Source of the DNA: an uncultured Alistipes sp.
GTDB lineage: Bacteria > Bacteroidota > Bacteroidia > Bacteroidales > Rikenellaceae
Assembly: GCA_944326035.1 (NCBI GenBank)
Contig: CALVCS010000004.1
Coordinates: 1-64,000, forward strand
Length of the DNA: 64,000 bases
Direction of reading: 5' to 3'
The translations under genes and the position numbers were made by a program. Positions within the stretch are counted from its first letter, which is position 1. Each line of letters starts with the position of its first letter. Below are positions 51,758 to 63,830 of the stretch, piece by piece. The notes under the pieces are model-generated. The model was not told the DNA's origin, searched no databases, and was given only the letters and a program-made list of their open reading frames with translations.

Positions 51758-51765
51758 TATATTTG
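51758..51765 (+). promoter_or_regulatory. -7 element for fba
   Basis: TATATTTG, full match, 40 bases upstream of the fba start. Confidence 0.55.
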
Positions 51766-51805
51766 AAGTCCTAAGAATTCAATTATTCGCTAAAACATAA
51801 CGACT

Positions 51806-52873
51806 ATGAGTACAAAATTTCAGCCGGGAGTTATCTCCGGCGCTCAACTTCAGGAATTGTTCGCTTATGCCAAACAGAAAGGGTTTGCCATTCCTGCCGT
51901 CAATGTAACGGGTACCGATACCATGAATGCCGTCATGGAAGCCGCTCGCACCGTGAATGCTCCGGTGATGATCCAGCTCTCCAATGGGGGTGCCTCCTTC
52001 GTAGCCGGTAAAGGCCTTTCGAACGATGGTAACAAAGCGGCTATCTTGGGCGCTATTTCGGCTGCCAAACACGTACACCTGCTGGCCGAATCGTACGGGA
52101 TTCCCGTTGTGATGCACACCGACCACGCGGCCAAAAAATTGTTGCCCTGGATCGACGGTCTGTTGGAAGCCGGTGAAAAATATTATAAAACCCACGGCAA
52201 ACCGCTCTTCAGCTCACACATGCTCGACCTGTCGGAAGAACCCCTCAAGGAAAATATCGAAATCTGCAAGAAGTACCTCGAACGGATGAGCAAAATCGAT
52301 ATGACCCTCGAAATCGAACTGGGGATCACCGGTGGGGAAGAAGACGGCGTCGACAACTCGCACGTACATGTATCGAAACTCTATACGCAGCCTGAAGACG
52401 TATGCTACGCTTATGAAGAACTGAGCAAAATCAGCCCCAACTTCACCATCGCAGCTTCGTTCGGGAACGTACACGGTGTTTACAAACCCGGGAACGTGGT
52501 GCTGAGCCCCGAAATCCTGAAAAACTCGCAGGAATATATCCAGAAAAAACTGGGTACGGCCGAACGTCCGGTAAACTTCGTATTCCACGGTGGTTCGGGT
52601 TCGGAACCCGAAAAGATTCAGGAAGCCATCCGCTACGGGGTGATCAAGATGAACTTGGATACCGATACGCAATGGGCTTTCTGGAATGGGGTACGCAAAT
52701 ACTACAACGACAAGAAAGACTATCTGCAGGGTCAGCTGGGCAACCCCGAAGGTCCCGACAAGCCCAACAAGAAGTTCTACGATCCGCGCGCATGGTTGCG
52801 TAAGGGCGAAGAATCGATCATCGAACGTCTGAAGATCTCCTTCAAGGACCTCAATGCCATCGATGTATTGTAA
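51806..52873 (+). CDS. fba: Class II fructose-bisphosphate aldolase
   Basis: A 355-residue zinc enzyme that splits fructose 1,6-bisphosphate. Zinc ligands and active-site segments: VMHTDHA (about 110), MTLEIELGITGGEEDG, FGNVHGVYKPG, VFHGGSGS and NLDTDTQWA. This is the long yeast/E. coli FbaA-like form. A hairpin separates it from the phosphofructokinase gene. Confidence 0.95.
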   Translation: MSTKFQPGVISGAQLQELFAYAKQKGFAIPAVNVTGTDTMNAVMEAARTVNAPVMIQLSNGGASFVAGKGLSNDGNKAAILGAISAAKHVHLLAESYGIPVVMHTDHAAKKLLPWIDGLLEAGEKYYKTHGKPLFSSHMLDLSEEPLKENIEICKKYLERMSKIDMTLEIELGITGGEEDGVDNSHVHVSKLYTQPEDVCYAYEELSKISPNFTIAASFGNVHGVYKPGNVVLSPEILKNSQEYIQKKLGTAERPVNFVFHGGSGSEPEKIQEAIRYGVIKMNLDTDTQWAFWNGVRKYYNDKKDYLQGQLGNPEGPDKPNKKFYDPRAWLRKGEESIIERLKISFKDLNAIDVL

Positions 52874-52892
52874 TCGATTATGAATCATTCGG

Positions 52893-52937
52893 CGATGAAC
52901 AATGTGCATGTTCCTTTTGTACATTGTTCATCGTCTT
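52893..52937 (+). terminator. Hairpin after fba
   Basis: CGATGAACAATGT (52893-52905) and ACATTGTTCATCG (52921-52933) form a 13-bp stem with a 15-base loop, then TCTTTAT. The T-run is weak, so partial read-through to pfp is likely. Confidence 0.6.
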
Positions 52938-52969
52938 TATGAATAACCTATCAAAATCAAAGATAAATC

Positions 52970-54199
52970 ATGGATGCTATTGCAATTTTGACGGGCGGGG
53001 GTCCTGCTCCCGGCATGAATACGGTGGTTGGCAGCGTTGCCAAAACCTTTCTGAAACAAGGCTATCGGGTTATCGGTCTGCATGGCGGCTACTCGGGCTT
53101 GTTCAACCCCTCTCCCAAAACGACGGATATCGACTTCCTGTTGGCGGATGATATTTTCAATCGGGGAGGGTCATACCTGACCATGAGCCGTTTCAAACCG
53201 ACGGATAAAAACTTCGAAGAAGATTTCAACCTTGATTTCTTCGTGAAAAACAATGTCAAATTGTTGGTAACCGTCGGTGGGGACGATACCGCTTCGACCG
53301 CGAACCGCATCGCCAAATTCCTGGAAGCCAAGAAATATCCGATCGCCAACATTCACGTGCCGAAGACCATCGATAACGACCTGCCGCTGCCGGCCGGATC
53401 GCCTACGTTCGGGTATCAATCGGCCAAGGATATGGGATCGATCATTGCCCGTACGGTCTATATGGACGCACGTACCAGCGCCAACTGGTTCGTTGTAGCC
53501 GCAATGGGTCGTTCGGCCGGTCACCTCGCTTTCGGGATCGGTACGGCTTGCCACTATCCGATGATCGTTATCCCCGAAATGTTCAACAAAACGACCATTA
53601 CGGTCGAAAAGATCGTTAACCTGGTGGTATCATCGATTCTGAAACGTAAAGTGATGGGGATCGATTACGGCGCTGCCATCATCTCGGAAGGGGTATTCCA
53701 CTCCCTCAGCGATGAAGAGATCAAGAAATCCGGCATTCATTTCTCATATGACGATCACGGCCATCCCGAACTGGGGAAAGTTTCCAAAGCCCATATCTTC
53801 AACGAAATGCTGGAAAAGAAACTGAAAGAGCTGGGTCTGAAAGTGAAATCGCGTCCGGTAGAGATCGGGTACGAAGTTCGTTGCCAGACGCCGGTGGCAT
53901 ACGACCTGGTTTATTGCTCGTTGCTGGGGATGGGCGTTTACAAGCTCTTCAGCGAAGGGAAAACCGGTTGTATGGTCTATGCCGATCCGGCCGGTCAGAT
54001 CTCGCCCCTCTACCTGAAAGATCTGCAAGATCCTGAAACGGGCAAGATTCCGCCTCGGTTGGTAGATATCAACTCGGATAAATTCACGCAGGTGATCAAC
54101 AATCTGTTGAACTATATTACCCCGGACGATTACGCCGCTGCCCAAAAGTATGTGGCTAATCCGACCGACTACGATTTCCGGAAGATTTTGAACTGGTAA
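52970..54199 (+). CDS. pfp: Pyrophosphate-dependent phosphofructokinase
   Basis: A 409-residue enzyme of the PFK fold. Residues 103-106 are GGDD and 131-137 PKTIDND: the second D and the K in place of the ATP enzyme's two glycines are the established marks of PPi use. This makes the step reversible and saves ATP. It follows the aldolase gene, so glycolytic neighbours are adjacent. Length fits the group III PFKs. Confidence 0.9.
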   Translation: MDAIAILTGGGPAPGMNTVVGSVAKTFLKQGYRVIGLHGGYSGLFNPSPKTTDIDFLLADDIFNRGGSYLTMSRFKPTDKNFEEDFNLDFFVKNNVKLLVTVGGDDTASTANRIAKFLEAKKYPIANIHVPKTIDNDLPLPAGSPTFGYQSAKDMGSIIARTVYMDARTSANWFVVAAMGRSAGHLAFGIGTACHYPMIVIPEMFNKTTITVEKIVNLVVSSILKRKVMGIDYGAAIISEGVFHSLSDEEIKKSGIHFSYDDHGHPELGKVSKAHIFNEMLEKKLKELGLKVKSRPVEIGYEVRCQTPVAYDLVYCSLLGMGVYKLFSEGKTGCMVYADPAGQISPLYLKDLQDPETGKIPPRLVDINSDKFTQVINNLLNYITPDDYAAAQKYVANPTDYDFRKILNW

Positions 54200-54217
54200 T
54201 CGGAGATCCACTCAAAG

Positions 54218-54249
54218 AAAAAGCGGAACGTTTGACGTTCCGCTTTTTT
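54218..54249. terminator. Bidirectional terminator between pfp and the acidic protein gene
   Basis: AAAAAGCGGAACG (54218-54230), loop TTTGA, CGTTCCGCTTTTT (54236-54248). A-run and T-run on both sides let it serve both convergent genes. Confidence 0.9.
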
Positions 54250-54271
54250 ATTGTGGGGGCGATCAGAAGTT

Positions 54272-54583
54272 TTAATCGTCTTCTTCCTCCTCGTCGGACG
54301 TGTCGGCCAGATCATCCGCACCTTTGAGGTCATCGTTGTAATAGTCTTTGTCTTCCTCTTCGTCCAAGGTGTCGTCAATCTTGACATCCACTTTGATCAG
54401 ATAACTGGTATCCTCGGTCTCCAGAACGATCGCATAAAAAAAGTCTCCCGGACCTTTGTCAATACGCAGCATTTGATCGGTGTATCCGTTCGGGTATTGT
54501 TTTTTGACCTCTTCCTGCAATTCCGGACTGAGGTTTTTGTAGCTGACCACCACACGTTTCTTTTGGGTCTTTCCTGTAGTCAT
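54272..54583 (-). CDS. Small acidic hypothetical protein
   Basis: A 103-residue protein. The first 70 residues look like a small alpha/beta domain (RVVVSYKNLSPELQEEVKKQ...), and the rest is a very acidic tail ending TSDEEEEDD. No signal peptide. I do not recognise a named family; conserved acidic proteins of this layout occur near ligA in relatives. The start at 54583 (MTTGK) was chosen because upstream codons are low-complexity. Confidence 0.65.
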   Translation of the reverse strand: MTTGKTQKKRVVVSYKNLSPELQEEVKKQYPNGYTDQMLRIDKGPGDFFYAIVLETEDTSYLIKVDVKIDDTLDEEEDKDYYNDDLKGADDLADTSDEEEEDD

Positions 54584-54594
54584 AGTAAAAGTAA

Positions 54595-56931
<2,337 letters not shown>

Positions 56932-56941
56932 TAGTTTTTTG

Positions 56942-56949
56942 TATTTTCG
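56942..56949 (+). promoter_or_regulatory. Possible -7 element for dapA
   Basis: TATTTTCG, one base off TAnnTTTG, 22 bases upstream of the dapA start. Confidence 0.35.
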
Positions 56950-56971
56950 CAGAAAGATTTAACATTTAATC

Positions 56972-57859
56972 ATGAAAAATAACATACATGGGGTGGGTGT
57001 AGCCTTAGTCACCCCCTTTGACAGTCAAGGCCAAATCGACCTGAAGGCCTTGGAAACCTTAGTGGAACGTACGATTCAAGGAGGGGTCGATTATCTGGTC
57101 GTACTGGGTACGACGGCGGAAACCGCCACCTTAACGGAGGCCGAAAAACAGACCGTGATTCGCTGCATCACTCAAGTCAATGCCCAGCGTGTCCCGATGG
57201 TGATCGGAATCGGAGGAAACAATACCGCCGCCGTGGCCGCACAAATCCAAGCCTTCGATTTCACTCCGTTCGAAGCGGTCTTGTCGGTGACTCCTTATTA
57301 TAATAAGCCTTCGCAGGAGGGGATGTTTCAACACTATCTGAAAATCGCAGAAGTCTCCCCGGTTCCGGTTATTTTATATAATGTACCGGGGCGTACGGGC
57401 GTGAACCTGCAACCGCAAACCGTCTTGCGCCTGGCCGCAGCAACAGATCGTATCATCGCGATCAAGGAGGCCTCGGGGCATTTGTCGCAGGCATCCTACA
57501 TCCTGAGAGACCGTCCCGAAGGATTTCGGGTGATTTCGGGGGATGATAACCTGGCCTTGCCGATGGTTGCCCTGGGGGGAGACGGCGTGATTTCCGTCGC
57601 AGCCAATGCCTTCCCTCGCATGTTCTGCCGGATGGTACATGCTTCCCAACAAGGGAAAATGGCCGAAGCCGCCCAACTGCATTTACGCATGATGGAAACG
57701 GTCGACGCACTCTTTGCCGAAGGAAATCCGACCGGGGTCAAAGCCGCCTTAGCGCATTATGGATTGATGGAAAATCGCCTGCGCCTGCCCTTGGTAGCTG
57801 CCAGTGACGCCTTAACCCGTCGGATCGCCGACCTGATCGATCGCAATGAATTGGAATAA
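56972..57859 (+). CDS. dapA: 4-hydroxy-tetrahydrodipicolinate synthase
   Basis: A 295-residue TIM-barrel lyase, first step of the lysine/diaminopimelate branch. The Schiff-base lysine is in IIAIKEASGH (about 160-169); YNVPGRTG holds the catalytic tyrosine; GTTAETATL is the pyruvate-site loop. Normal length. Confidence 0.95.
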   Translation: MKNNIHGVGVALVTPFDSQGQIDLKALETLVERTIQGGVDYLVVLGTTAETATLTEAEKQTVIRCITQVNAQRVPMVIGIGGNNTAAVAAQIQAFDFTPFEAVLSVTPYYNKPSQEGMFQHYLKIAEVSPVPVILYNVPGRTGVNLQPQTVLRLAAATDRIIAIKEASGHLSQASYILRDRPEGFRVISGDDNLALPMVALGGDGVISVAANAFPRMFCRMVHASQQGKMAEAAQLHLRMMETVDALFAEGNPTGVKAALAHYGLMENRLRLPLVAASDALTRRIADLIDRNELE

Positions 57860-57877
57860 TCTTAAAAAGTACGCGTT

Positions 57878-59020
57878 ATGAAACTTTTGCGTTGGATGTT
57901 TTCGATGGCCGTTTTGAGCGGTCTGGTAGCTTGTCAAACACCGACTCAACCTTTTACAACGCTGTCAGGGTTGCGTTATGCCGACTTCGATACGGTGGTA
58001 GACGGGGTCGAAAACGAATTATACGTCTTGACCAATGCCTCCGGCATGGAGGTCTGCATCACCAACTATGGAGCTCGGATCGTCTCCATCATGGTGCCGG
58101 ACCGTACCGGAACCCTGCAGGATGTGGTGCTGGGCTTCGATAGCATCGCCGACTATCTGAACTATCCGAACAATTTCGGCGCTACCATTGGTCGCTATGC
58201 CAACCGTATCGCCAAAGGGCGCTTCGAATTGGACGGAAAAACAATTCAACTCCCCTTAAATGATAAAGGGAATACGCTGCATGGCGGTCCGAACGGTTGG
58301 TATACCCGTATGTTTCGGGGTGAACAGACCGATTCCTCGACTGTTACGTTGAATCTGGTCTCCTTGGACGGCGACGAAAACTTCCCGGGAACGGTCAAGG
58401 CCTCCGTGACCTATACCGTAACGCCGGACAATGGCTTGCTGATCAGTTACCAGGCGACGACGGATCAAAAGACGATCATCAACATGACGAATCACTCCTA
58501 TTTCAACCTTTCGGGAGATCCTTCGCGTCCAGTTACCGATCAATTGCTGTATGTCAATGCCGATCGTTTCACTCCGATCGATTCGCTGGCCATTCCGAAT
58601 GGGGAACCGGTGGCCGTTGCAGGGACCCCCATGGACTTCACAGTGGCCAAACCGATCGATTCGGCATTGGTGCGGACCGATTACGAAGCGATTCGCAACG
58701 GAATCGGTATCGATCACAATTATCTGCTGAACGCACCCGGCGACATGAATACGGTGGCTGCGTCGCTGTTTTCGCCGACCTCAGGCATTAAAATGGAGGT
58801 ATTTACCGACGAACCCGGTCTGCAAGTGTACAGCGGCAACTACCTGGATGGAACGCAAATCGGTAAAAAGGGTATCCCATATGCCTATCGCACCGCGATG
58901 TGTCTGGAATCTCAACACTTTCCCGACTCGCCCAATCATCCGGAATGGCCTTCGGTGGTTTTGGAACCGGGCGAAACATATCAGAGTCAATGTCTCTATC
59001 GTTTTTCGGTAGAGCCCTAA
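57878..59020 (+). CDS. galM: Aldose 1-epimerase, lipoprotein form
   Basis: A 380-residue protein with a signal peptide and lipobox (LSGLVAC, cysteine 19), so it is anchored in the envelope, unlike cytosolic GalM. Catalytic segments: NHSYFNLSG (histidine), GIDHNYLLN, and VLEPGETYQS with the catalytic glutamate. It interconverts alpha and beta anomers of sugars such as galactose. It starts 18 bases after dapA and is followed by a terminator. Confidence 0.9.
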   Translation: MKLLRWMFSMAVLSGLVACQTPTQPFTTLSGLRYADFDTVVDGVENELYVLTNASGMEVCITNYGARIVSIMVPDRTGTLQDVVLGFDSIADYLNYPNNFGATIGRYANRIAKGRFELDGKTIQLPLNDKGNTLHGGPNGWYTRMFRGEQTDSSTVTLNLVSLDGDENFPGTVKASVTYTVTPDNGLLISYQATTDQKTIINMTNHSYFNLSGDPSRPVTDQLLYVNADRFTPIDSLAIPNGEPVAVAGTPMDFTVAKPIDSALVRTDYEAIRNGIGIDHNYLLNAPGDMNTVAASLFSPTSGIKMEVFTDEPGLQVYSGNYLDGTQIGKKGIPYAYRTAMCLESQHFPDSPNHPEWPSVVLEPGETYQSQCLYRFSVEP

Positions 59021-59050
59021 CGAGAAATCATTATAACCTTTTCCCCACTG

Positions 59051-59080
59051 AAAAGCCGAACCGCAAGGTCCGGCTTTCGT
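59051..59080 (+). terminator. Terminator after galM
   Basis: AAAAGCCGAACC and GGTCCGGCTTT pair around GCAA; a CGTT follows. The T-run is within the stem end only, so strength is moderate. Confidence 0.6.
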
Positions 59081-59150
59081 TCGATAGAGCGGAACCCTTC
59101 GAAAGGGAGGCCGCAAACGACAGAGATTTTATTTTCGTCAAATAAATTCC

Positions 59151-59158
59151 TACATTTA
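59151..59158 (+). promoter_or_regulatory. Possible -7 element for the DUF4919-LemA-TPM run
   Basis: TACATTTA, one base off TAnnTTTG, 28 bases upstream of the start at 59187. Confidence 0.35.
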
Positions 59159-59186
59159 CCGTTAATTAAGAAAATCGAATACCCCA

Positions 59187-59945
59187 ATGAGACGTTATAT
59201 CGTAGGTTTGGGTTTGATGGGACTGCTCTTCATGGGAAGCGTCTCGGCCCAGGAACAAGACACGATCTATCCACAGACGCCTGATAACGAGGCTATTCTT
59301 AAGGATATTCTGGATATTGACTCTCCGCTTTATTATCCGGTGTTGATGACCCGTTATCGGGCCGGGGATACCACCCTGACCCTGAATGATTACCGGCATC
59401 TGTATTACGGATATGCTTGGCAACCGGAATATAAACCGTTCGAAACCCCGTCATCTGCCGTTAAACTGCTCTCCGAATTCGATCATGGCCTCGATAGCCT
59501 GACGCGTGAAGATTGCGAACAGATCATCAAATATGCCACCGAAGTCATGAAAACAGAGCCGTTTCATCCCAGTACGGTCAATTTTCTGGCATTCGCCTAC
59601 GGGGCTTTGGGCGACACGGTGAACGAACGCATCAATTACCACCGGGTCCAAATGTTGCTTGCCACGATTCGATCGTCCGGCACAGGTATTCAGGAGAAAT
59701 CGCCCTGGCATATTCTCTATTACTCCGATGCGGTGGATGTGCTGGCTTCGATGAATCTGATGTATGGCAAAAATACCGTCGTGAGTCGCACAACGGAATA
59801 TTATCCGCTCTATCAGCGTATCGGCGACATTCGGGGGTATTACTTCAATTTCGAACGGATTTACTGGAATCGACCCGACAAATTGCCCGAAAAGAAATCA
59901 AGAGGATGGGAATTTAATGGGATTCCACTCCGAAAACGCAACTAA
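59187..59945 (+). CDS. DUF4919 domain protein
   Basis: A 252-residue exported protein: signal peptide to about 21 (GSVSAQE), then the DUF4919 pattern with SPLYYPVLMTRYRAGDTTLT, YRHLYYGYAWQPEYKP and a TPR-like helical middle, and the end segment GYYFNFERIYW. Function unknown; Bacteroidota family. LemA and TPM genes follow. Confidence 0.82.
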   Translation: MRRYIVGLGLMGLLFMGSVSAQEQDTIYPQTPDNEAILKDILDIDSPLYYPVLMTRYRAGDTTLTLNDYRHLYYGYAWQPEYKPFETPSSAVKLLSEFDHGLDSLTREDCEQIIKYATEVMKTEPFHPSTVNFLAFAYGALGDTVNERINYHRVQMLLATIRSSGTGIQEKSPWHILYYSDAVDVLASMNLMYGKNTVVSRTTEYYPLYQRIGDIRGYYFNFERIYWNRPDKLPEKKSRGWEFNGIPLRKRN

Positions 59946-59971
59946 TGTTTCAACCAATCTAAATAGACAAA

Positions 59972-60559
59972 ATGAAAAGAAAAGGCCTGATTGTCCTCAT
60001 TGTCGTCGTAGCCGTTGTGGGGCTGCTCTTCTCGTGGTTCAAAAGTACCTATAATAATATGGTATTGCGCCAAGAAACGGTATCCGCCCAGTTGGGGAAC
60101 CTGCAAACGCAGTATCAACGCCGGGCAGATTTGATTCCCAATCTGGTGGCAACGGTCAAAGGCTATGCCGCCCATGAACAATCGACCCTCGAACAAGTGA
60201 CCGAAGCCCGAGCCAAGGCCACCCAAACGCAACTCAATGTAAACGATGCGGCCGCTCTGTCCCAATACATGGAAGCACAAGGCGAACTCTCTTCGGCATT
60301 GAGCCGGCTGATGGCGATCAGTGAAAATTATCCCGATCTGAAAGCCAATCAAAACTTTCTGGATCTGCAGACCCAATTGGAAGGGACGGAAAATCGTATT
60401 TCCGTGGAACGACGCAAATACAATGAAGCCGCTCGGGATTTCAATGTCTATATCAAGATGTTTCCGCGTAATCTGGTCTCGGGTATGTTCGGATTTCAAC
60501 AATCGCCCTATTTCGAAGCACAAAGCGGTGCAGAAACCGCGCCGACCGTACAGTTCTAA
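59972..60559 (+). CDS. lemA: LemA family protein
   Basis: A 195-residue protein: one N-terminal transmembrane helix (about 5-22), then a long helical bundle. QRRADLIPNLVATVKGYAAHEQ and the later SENYPDLKANQNFLDLQ... LEGTENRI are the family marks. The family is found next to TPM-domain proteins as here; its role is still unclear. Confidence 0.93.
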   Translation: MKRKGLIVLIVVVAVVGLLFSWFKSTYNNMVLRQETVSAQLGNLQTQYQRRADLIPNLVATVKGYAAHEQSTLEQVTEARAKATQTQLNVNDAAALSQYMEAQGELSSALSRLMAISENYPDLKANQNFLDLQTQLEGTENRISVERRKYNEAARDFNVYIKMFPRNLVSGMFGFQQSPYFEAQSGAETAPTVQF

Positions 60560-60580
60560 CCTAATAATCCCGAAAACGAC

Positions 60581-61360
60581 ATGAACTTCCGAAAGTTCTT
60601 AGGAATACTCGTTTGGGGATTGTGGGGGAGTTTATCGTTGGTGGGGCAAGTGCTGCCTCAGCCGATGTCGCCGCCACGACTGGTCAATAACTTCGCCGGC
60701 ATCATGACCCCTGAGCAGCAAAATGCGCTGGAACAGACCTTGATCGACTTCGATCGCCAAACCTCGACCCAAATCGCGGTGGTGACGGTCTCCGATCTGC
60801 AGGGTTATGCGCCAGCGGATTATGCCCAGCGTCTGCATGAACAGTGGGGGGTCGGTCGGGCCGGGAAAGATAACGGCATTTTGATCCTGGTCAAACCCAA
60901 AACACCGGATGCCCGCGGGGAAGTGTTTATTTCGGTGGGATATGGATTGGAAGGGGTGGTTCCCGACATTACGGCCGGCCGCATCATCGACTCCGAAATG
61001 TTGCCCGCTTTTCGGGAGGGCAATTACTACCAGGGGATCGATCGCGCGGTCCATGTGTTGATGGGCCTGACGGCTGGAGAATTCAAGCCCGATGAGTATA
61101 CGGGCAATCGTTTCCCTCCGGGGATGCTGCCCGGGTTTATCTTGTTCGGCTTTTTTGTGCTGTGGATTCTTTTCTCCCGCCGTCGCGGCGGAGGAGGGGA
61201 TGATTCCGGTCAAAACGGCAGCAGTGGCGGCGGTCGATGGATCCCGCCCGTCATTATCGGTCGAGGGTTCGGTGGCTTCGGAGGCTTTGGCGGAGGCGGA
61301 GGTTTCGGAGGATTCGGCGGTGGAGACTCGGGCGGTGGCGGTGGCGGCCGATCCTGGTAA
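60581..61360 (+). CDS. TPM-domain membrane protein (YgcG-like)
   Basis: A 259-residue protein: signal peptide to about 24, a TPM domain (VNNFAGIMTPEQQNALEQTL, then TSTQIAVVTVSDLQG and YGLEGVVPDITAGRI), one transmembrane helix (about 185-200) and an extremely Gly-rich tail (about 210-259). TPM domains are linked to photosystem assembly in plants and to unknown envelope roles in bacteria. It follows lemA by 21 bases. Confidence 0.88.
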   Translation: MNFRKFLGILVWGLWGSLSLVGQVLPQPMSPPRLVNNFAGIMTPEQQNALEQTLIDFDRQTSTQIAVVTVSDLQGYAPADYAQRLHEQWGVGRAGKDNGILILVKPKTPDARGEVFISVGYGLEGVVPDITAGRIIDSEMLPAFREGNYYQGIDRAVHVLMGLTAGEFKPDEYTGNRFPPGMLPGFILFGFFVLWILFSRRRGGGGDDSGQNGSSGGGRWIPPVIIGRGFGGFGGFGGGGGFGGFGGGDSGGGGGGRSW

Positions 61361-61495
61361 AGAGACAGGGGCTGTAGCAACCGTGTTCGTAAAAAACAGG
61401 AGACGTGACGATCGATTCTAGCAAAGAGACAAGTGGCCGTGGCGGCCGATTCCTGTCAAGAAACAAAAGTAACTGTAGCGTCAAACGAAAAGCAT

Positions 61496-62653
61496 ATGAT
61501 CAAACCTTTACGATATTTTTTCCTGCTGTTTTTCCCGCTGCTGGTTGTGGCGTGTGCGGATGATCCCGATCCGGATGAGGAGTTTCCGGAGAAAGCCGAT
61601 CGAACCGTATTGGCCTATATGGCCGGAAATAACAACTTGTCGAGTTTTCTTTCGACCAACATCGACGCCATGTGTCAAGGTATGAAAGGGGTAGGGGGGA
61701 ATCTGATCGTCTACTTTGCGTCGACGGATGGCAATCCCAAACTCTATAAAATAGGTTCGGATGGGAGTAAAACCCTTTTACAAACCTACGAAGGCCAGAA
61801 TTCGATGGATCCGGCCGTCATGCGCGAAGTGGTGAACGAGGTCTTCGAAGCCTACCCGGCTCAATCGTATGGGATGATTCTCTCTTCGCATGGCGATGGC
61901 TGGCTCCCCGCAGCCACCACTTCCAAAGCGCGTATGACGCTCGAACGCCCCCATCCGAACGCAATGATCACGAAATGGTTCGGACAGGATGGTTCTACGT
62001 ATATGAATATCTCCGATATGGTGACAGTCCTGCCGACCGGTCGTCAATTGGACTTTTTGCTTTTCGATGCCTGTTTCATGTCGAATGTCGAAACGCTGTA
62101 CGATCTGCGCAACACGGCCAAACAAATCATCGCCTCGCCGACCGAAGTGATGGGGAATGGATTTCCCTATCAAACGATCGTGCCGTTATTGTTCGCCGAC
62201 AGTTTCGATGCTAATCAAGTGGCCAAAGCCTTCGTGGATGCCTACCGAAACGCCACTTATCCCTCGGCTTCGGTGGCCGTCATCCAGACCTCGGAATTGG
62301 AAAACCTGGCCACGACGGTCCAGGCGTTGATGGCCGCACACCCTTCGGTCACCCTCGATCTGACGGCCATCCAAGCGTATGAACTGAGAGAGCCCCACGT
62401 CTATTTCGATATGGACAGTTATTTGGCGCAACGCTCCGGAGAGGATCTCTATTATCAGACCTTCCGGGAACAACTCGCCAAAACCATCACCTATGTGGAT
62501 TATACCCCTTCGATTTATAGTGCCTTCGGACGCACCGGTTTCTTTCAGATCACCCATTATTGCGGGATAAGTACCTTTATTCCGCAGACCTTGTCCCTCT
62601 ATACGGAGGCCTATTGGAATACCTCCTGGGCTCAGGCCGTTACCCCTCAATAA
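61496..62653 (+). CDS. Clostripain-like (C11) cysteine peptidase lipoprotein
   Basis: A 385-residue protein with a lipobox cysteine at 20 (LLVVAC). The C11 catalytic dyad is present: H132 (LSSHGDGW) and C193 (FDACFMSN). Several gut Bacteroidales encode such surface peptidases. The start ATG at 61496 has the signal peptide directly after; codons upstream overlap low-complexity sequence. The GntR-type gene begins 7 bases after. Confidence 0.88.
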   Translation: MIKPLRYFFLLFFPLLVVACADDPDPDEEFPEKADRTVLAYMAGNNNLSSFLSTNIDAMCQGMKGVGGNLIVYFASTDGNPKLYKIGSDGSKTLLQTYEGQNSMDPAVMREVVNEVFEAYPAQSYGMILSSHGDGWLPAATTSKARMTLERPHPNAMITKWFGQDGSTYMNISDMVTVLPTGRQLDFLLFDACFMSNVETLYDLRNTAKQIIASPTEVMGNGFPYQTIVPLLFADSFDANQVAKAFVDAYRNATYPSASVAVIQTSELENLATTVQALMAAHPSVTLDLTAIQAYELREPHVYFDMDSYLAQRSGEDLYYQTFREQLAKTITYVDYTPSIYSAFGRTGFFQITHYCGISTFIPQTLSLYTEAYWNTSWAQAVTPQ

Positions 62654-62660
62654 GCGCAGC

Positions 62661-63677
62661 ATGAAAGGCGGCATCAACGATACGAGGTTGAGCTCTTCCG
62701 TCCTGCGGTTCAGACAAGTGGAAGAGTTTCTGTTGAAGGGAATCGCCTCCGGTCGGTTCCCGGTCGGACAACGTCTGCCGTCCATTGCCTGGACCGCTTC
62801 GCATTTGGGATTTGCCCACAAAACCGTCCATAAGGCCTACTCGCTGCTGTTGGAAAGGGGCGTCATCGAATCGGTCCCCCGAAAAGGGTATTATGTCCGG
62901 TCGGCCGCTCCTTTATTGCCTTTGAATATCTTTCTGCTGCTCGACAACTACTCCACGTATAAACAATCCCTCTTTCAGACCATCAAACAAGATTTCGGAA
63001 CGGAAGCGGAATTGTCGGTCTATTTCCACTTTTACGACGCGGAACTTTTCCGTCGTTGCATTCAGGAGAACGTTCGTCGCTATACGACCTATATCATCTC
63101 TCCTTTTTATATGGAAGACCTGGAGGATGTCTTGAGCTCTCTGCCTCCGGAACGTCTCTATCTGTTGGGGCGTCATCCGCGAAGTCTGCGACAGGAATAT
63201 CACGGCGTTTTTCAGGATTTTCACCAGGACATGATTCGCGGACTGACCGCGACCGGAGACCGTATGTGGAAATACGATCGGCTCGTATTCTATTTCCGCG
63301 ATTCGGTCACAACCCCTCCGATCGAACTGATGAATGGATTCGTGGATTTTTGCCGGGACATGCGGATGGATCATCGGATTGTCCGGGCCAATGAGCGCCC
63401 TCGGATCCATCAGGGCGAAGCCTATATCGTCATCGATGACGAAGATTTGATCTCCCTGGTGCAAATGGCCCACGAAAAGCATTACATCCTGGGACAGGAC
63501 CTGGGGTTGATCTCCTACAACGATACTCCCATCAAAAGCGTTATCTCGACTTCGGGGGTTTCGGTTATCTCGACCGATTTCGAACAAATGGGGCATTCCG
63601 TCGTCCAAATGGTCAAGGAGGGGCGTTTCGACCATCTGATCAATCCAAGCTGCTTTATCGATCGGGGCTCTTTTTGA
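62661..63677 (+). CDS. GntR-type regulator with LacI-like sensor domain
   Basis: A 338-residue protein. Residues about 15-80 are a GntR winged helix (GIASGRFPVGQRLPSIAWTA and then AYSLLLERGVIESVPRKGYYV). The rest, from about 88, is a periplasmic-binding-protein-like fold as in LacI, with YHGVFQDFHQDM and LGLISYNDTPIKSVI near the ligand cleft. Such hybrids often control sugar use in Bacteroidota. The aldo/keto reductase gene downstream is a possible target. Confidence 0.87.
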   Translation: MKGGINDTRLSSSVLRFRQVEEFLLKGIASGRFPVGQRLPSIAWTASHLGFAHKTVHKAYSLLLERGVIESVPRKGYYVRSAAPLLPLNIFLLLDNYSTYKQSLFQTIKQDFGTEAELSVYFHFYDAELFRRCIQENVRRYTTYIISPFYMEDLEDVLSSLPPERLYLLGRHPRSLRQEYHGVFQDFHQDMIRGLTATGDRMWKYDRLVFYFRDSVTTPPIELMNGFVDFCRDMRMDHRIVRANERPRIHQGEAYIVIDDEDLISLVQMAHEKHYILGQDLGLISYNDTPIKSVISTSGVSVISTDFEQMGHSVVQMVKEGRFDHLINPSCFIDRGSF

Positions 63678-63830
63678 TTTGTCATTATCTGTGATACACT
63701 ATGCTACTATACAGCCTTGTATTCCTGTGTTCAGTCGCTCTTTTTTTTCATTAATCGATTTATAAAGAGGAATATAGGCGATTCTCCGATACGGTGATCA
63801 AATTTTCTCGATCCCTTGCACACAATTCCG

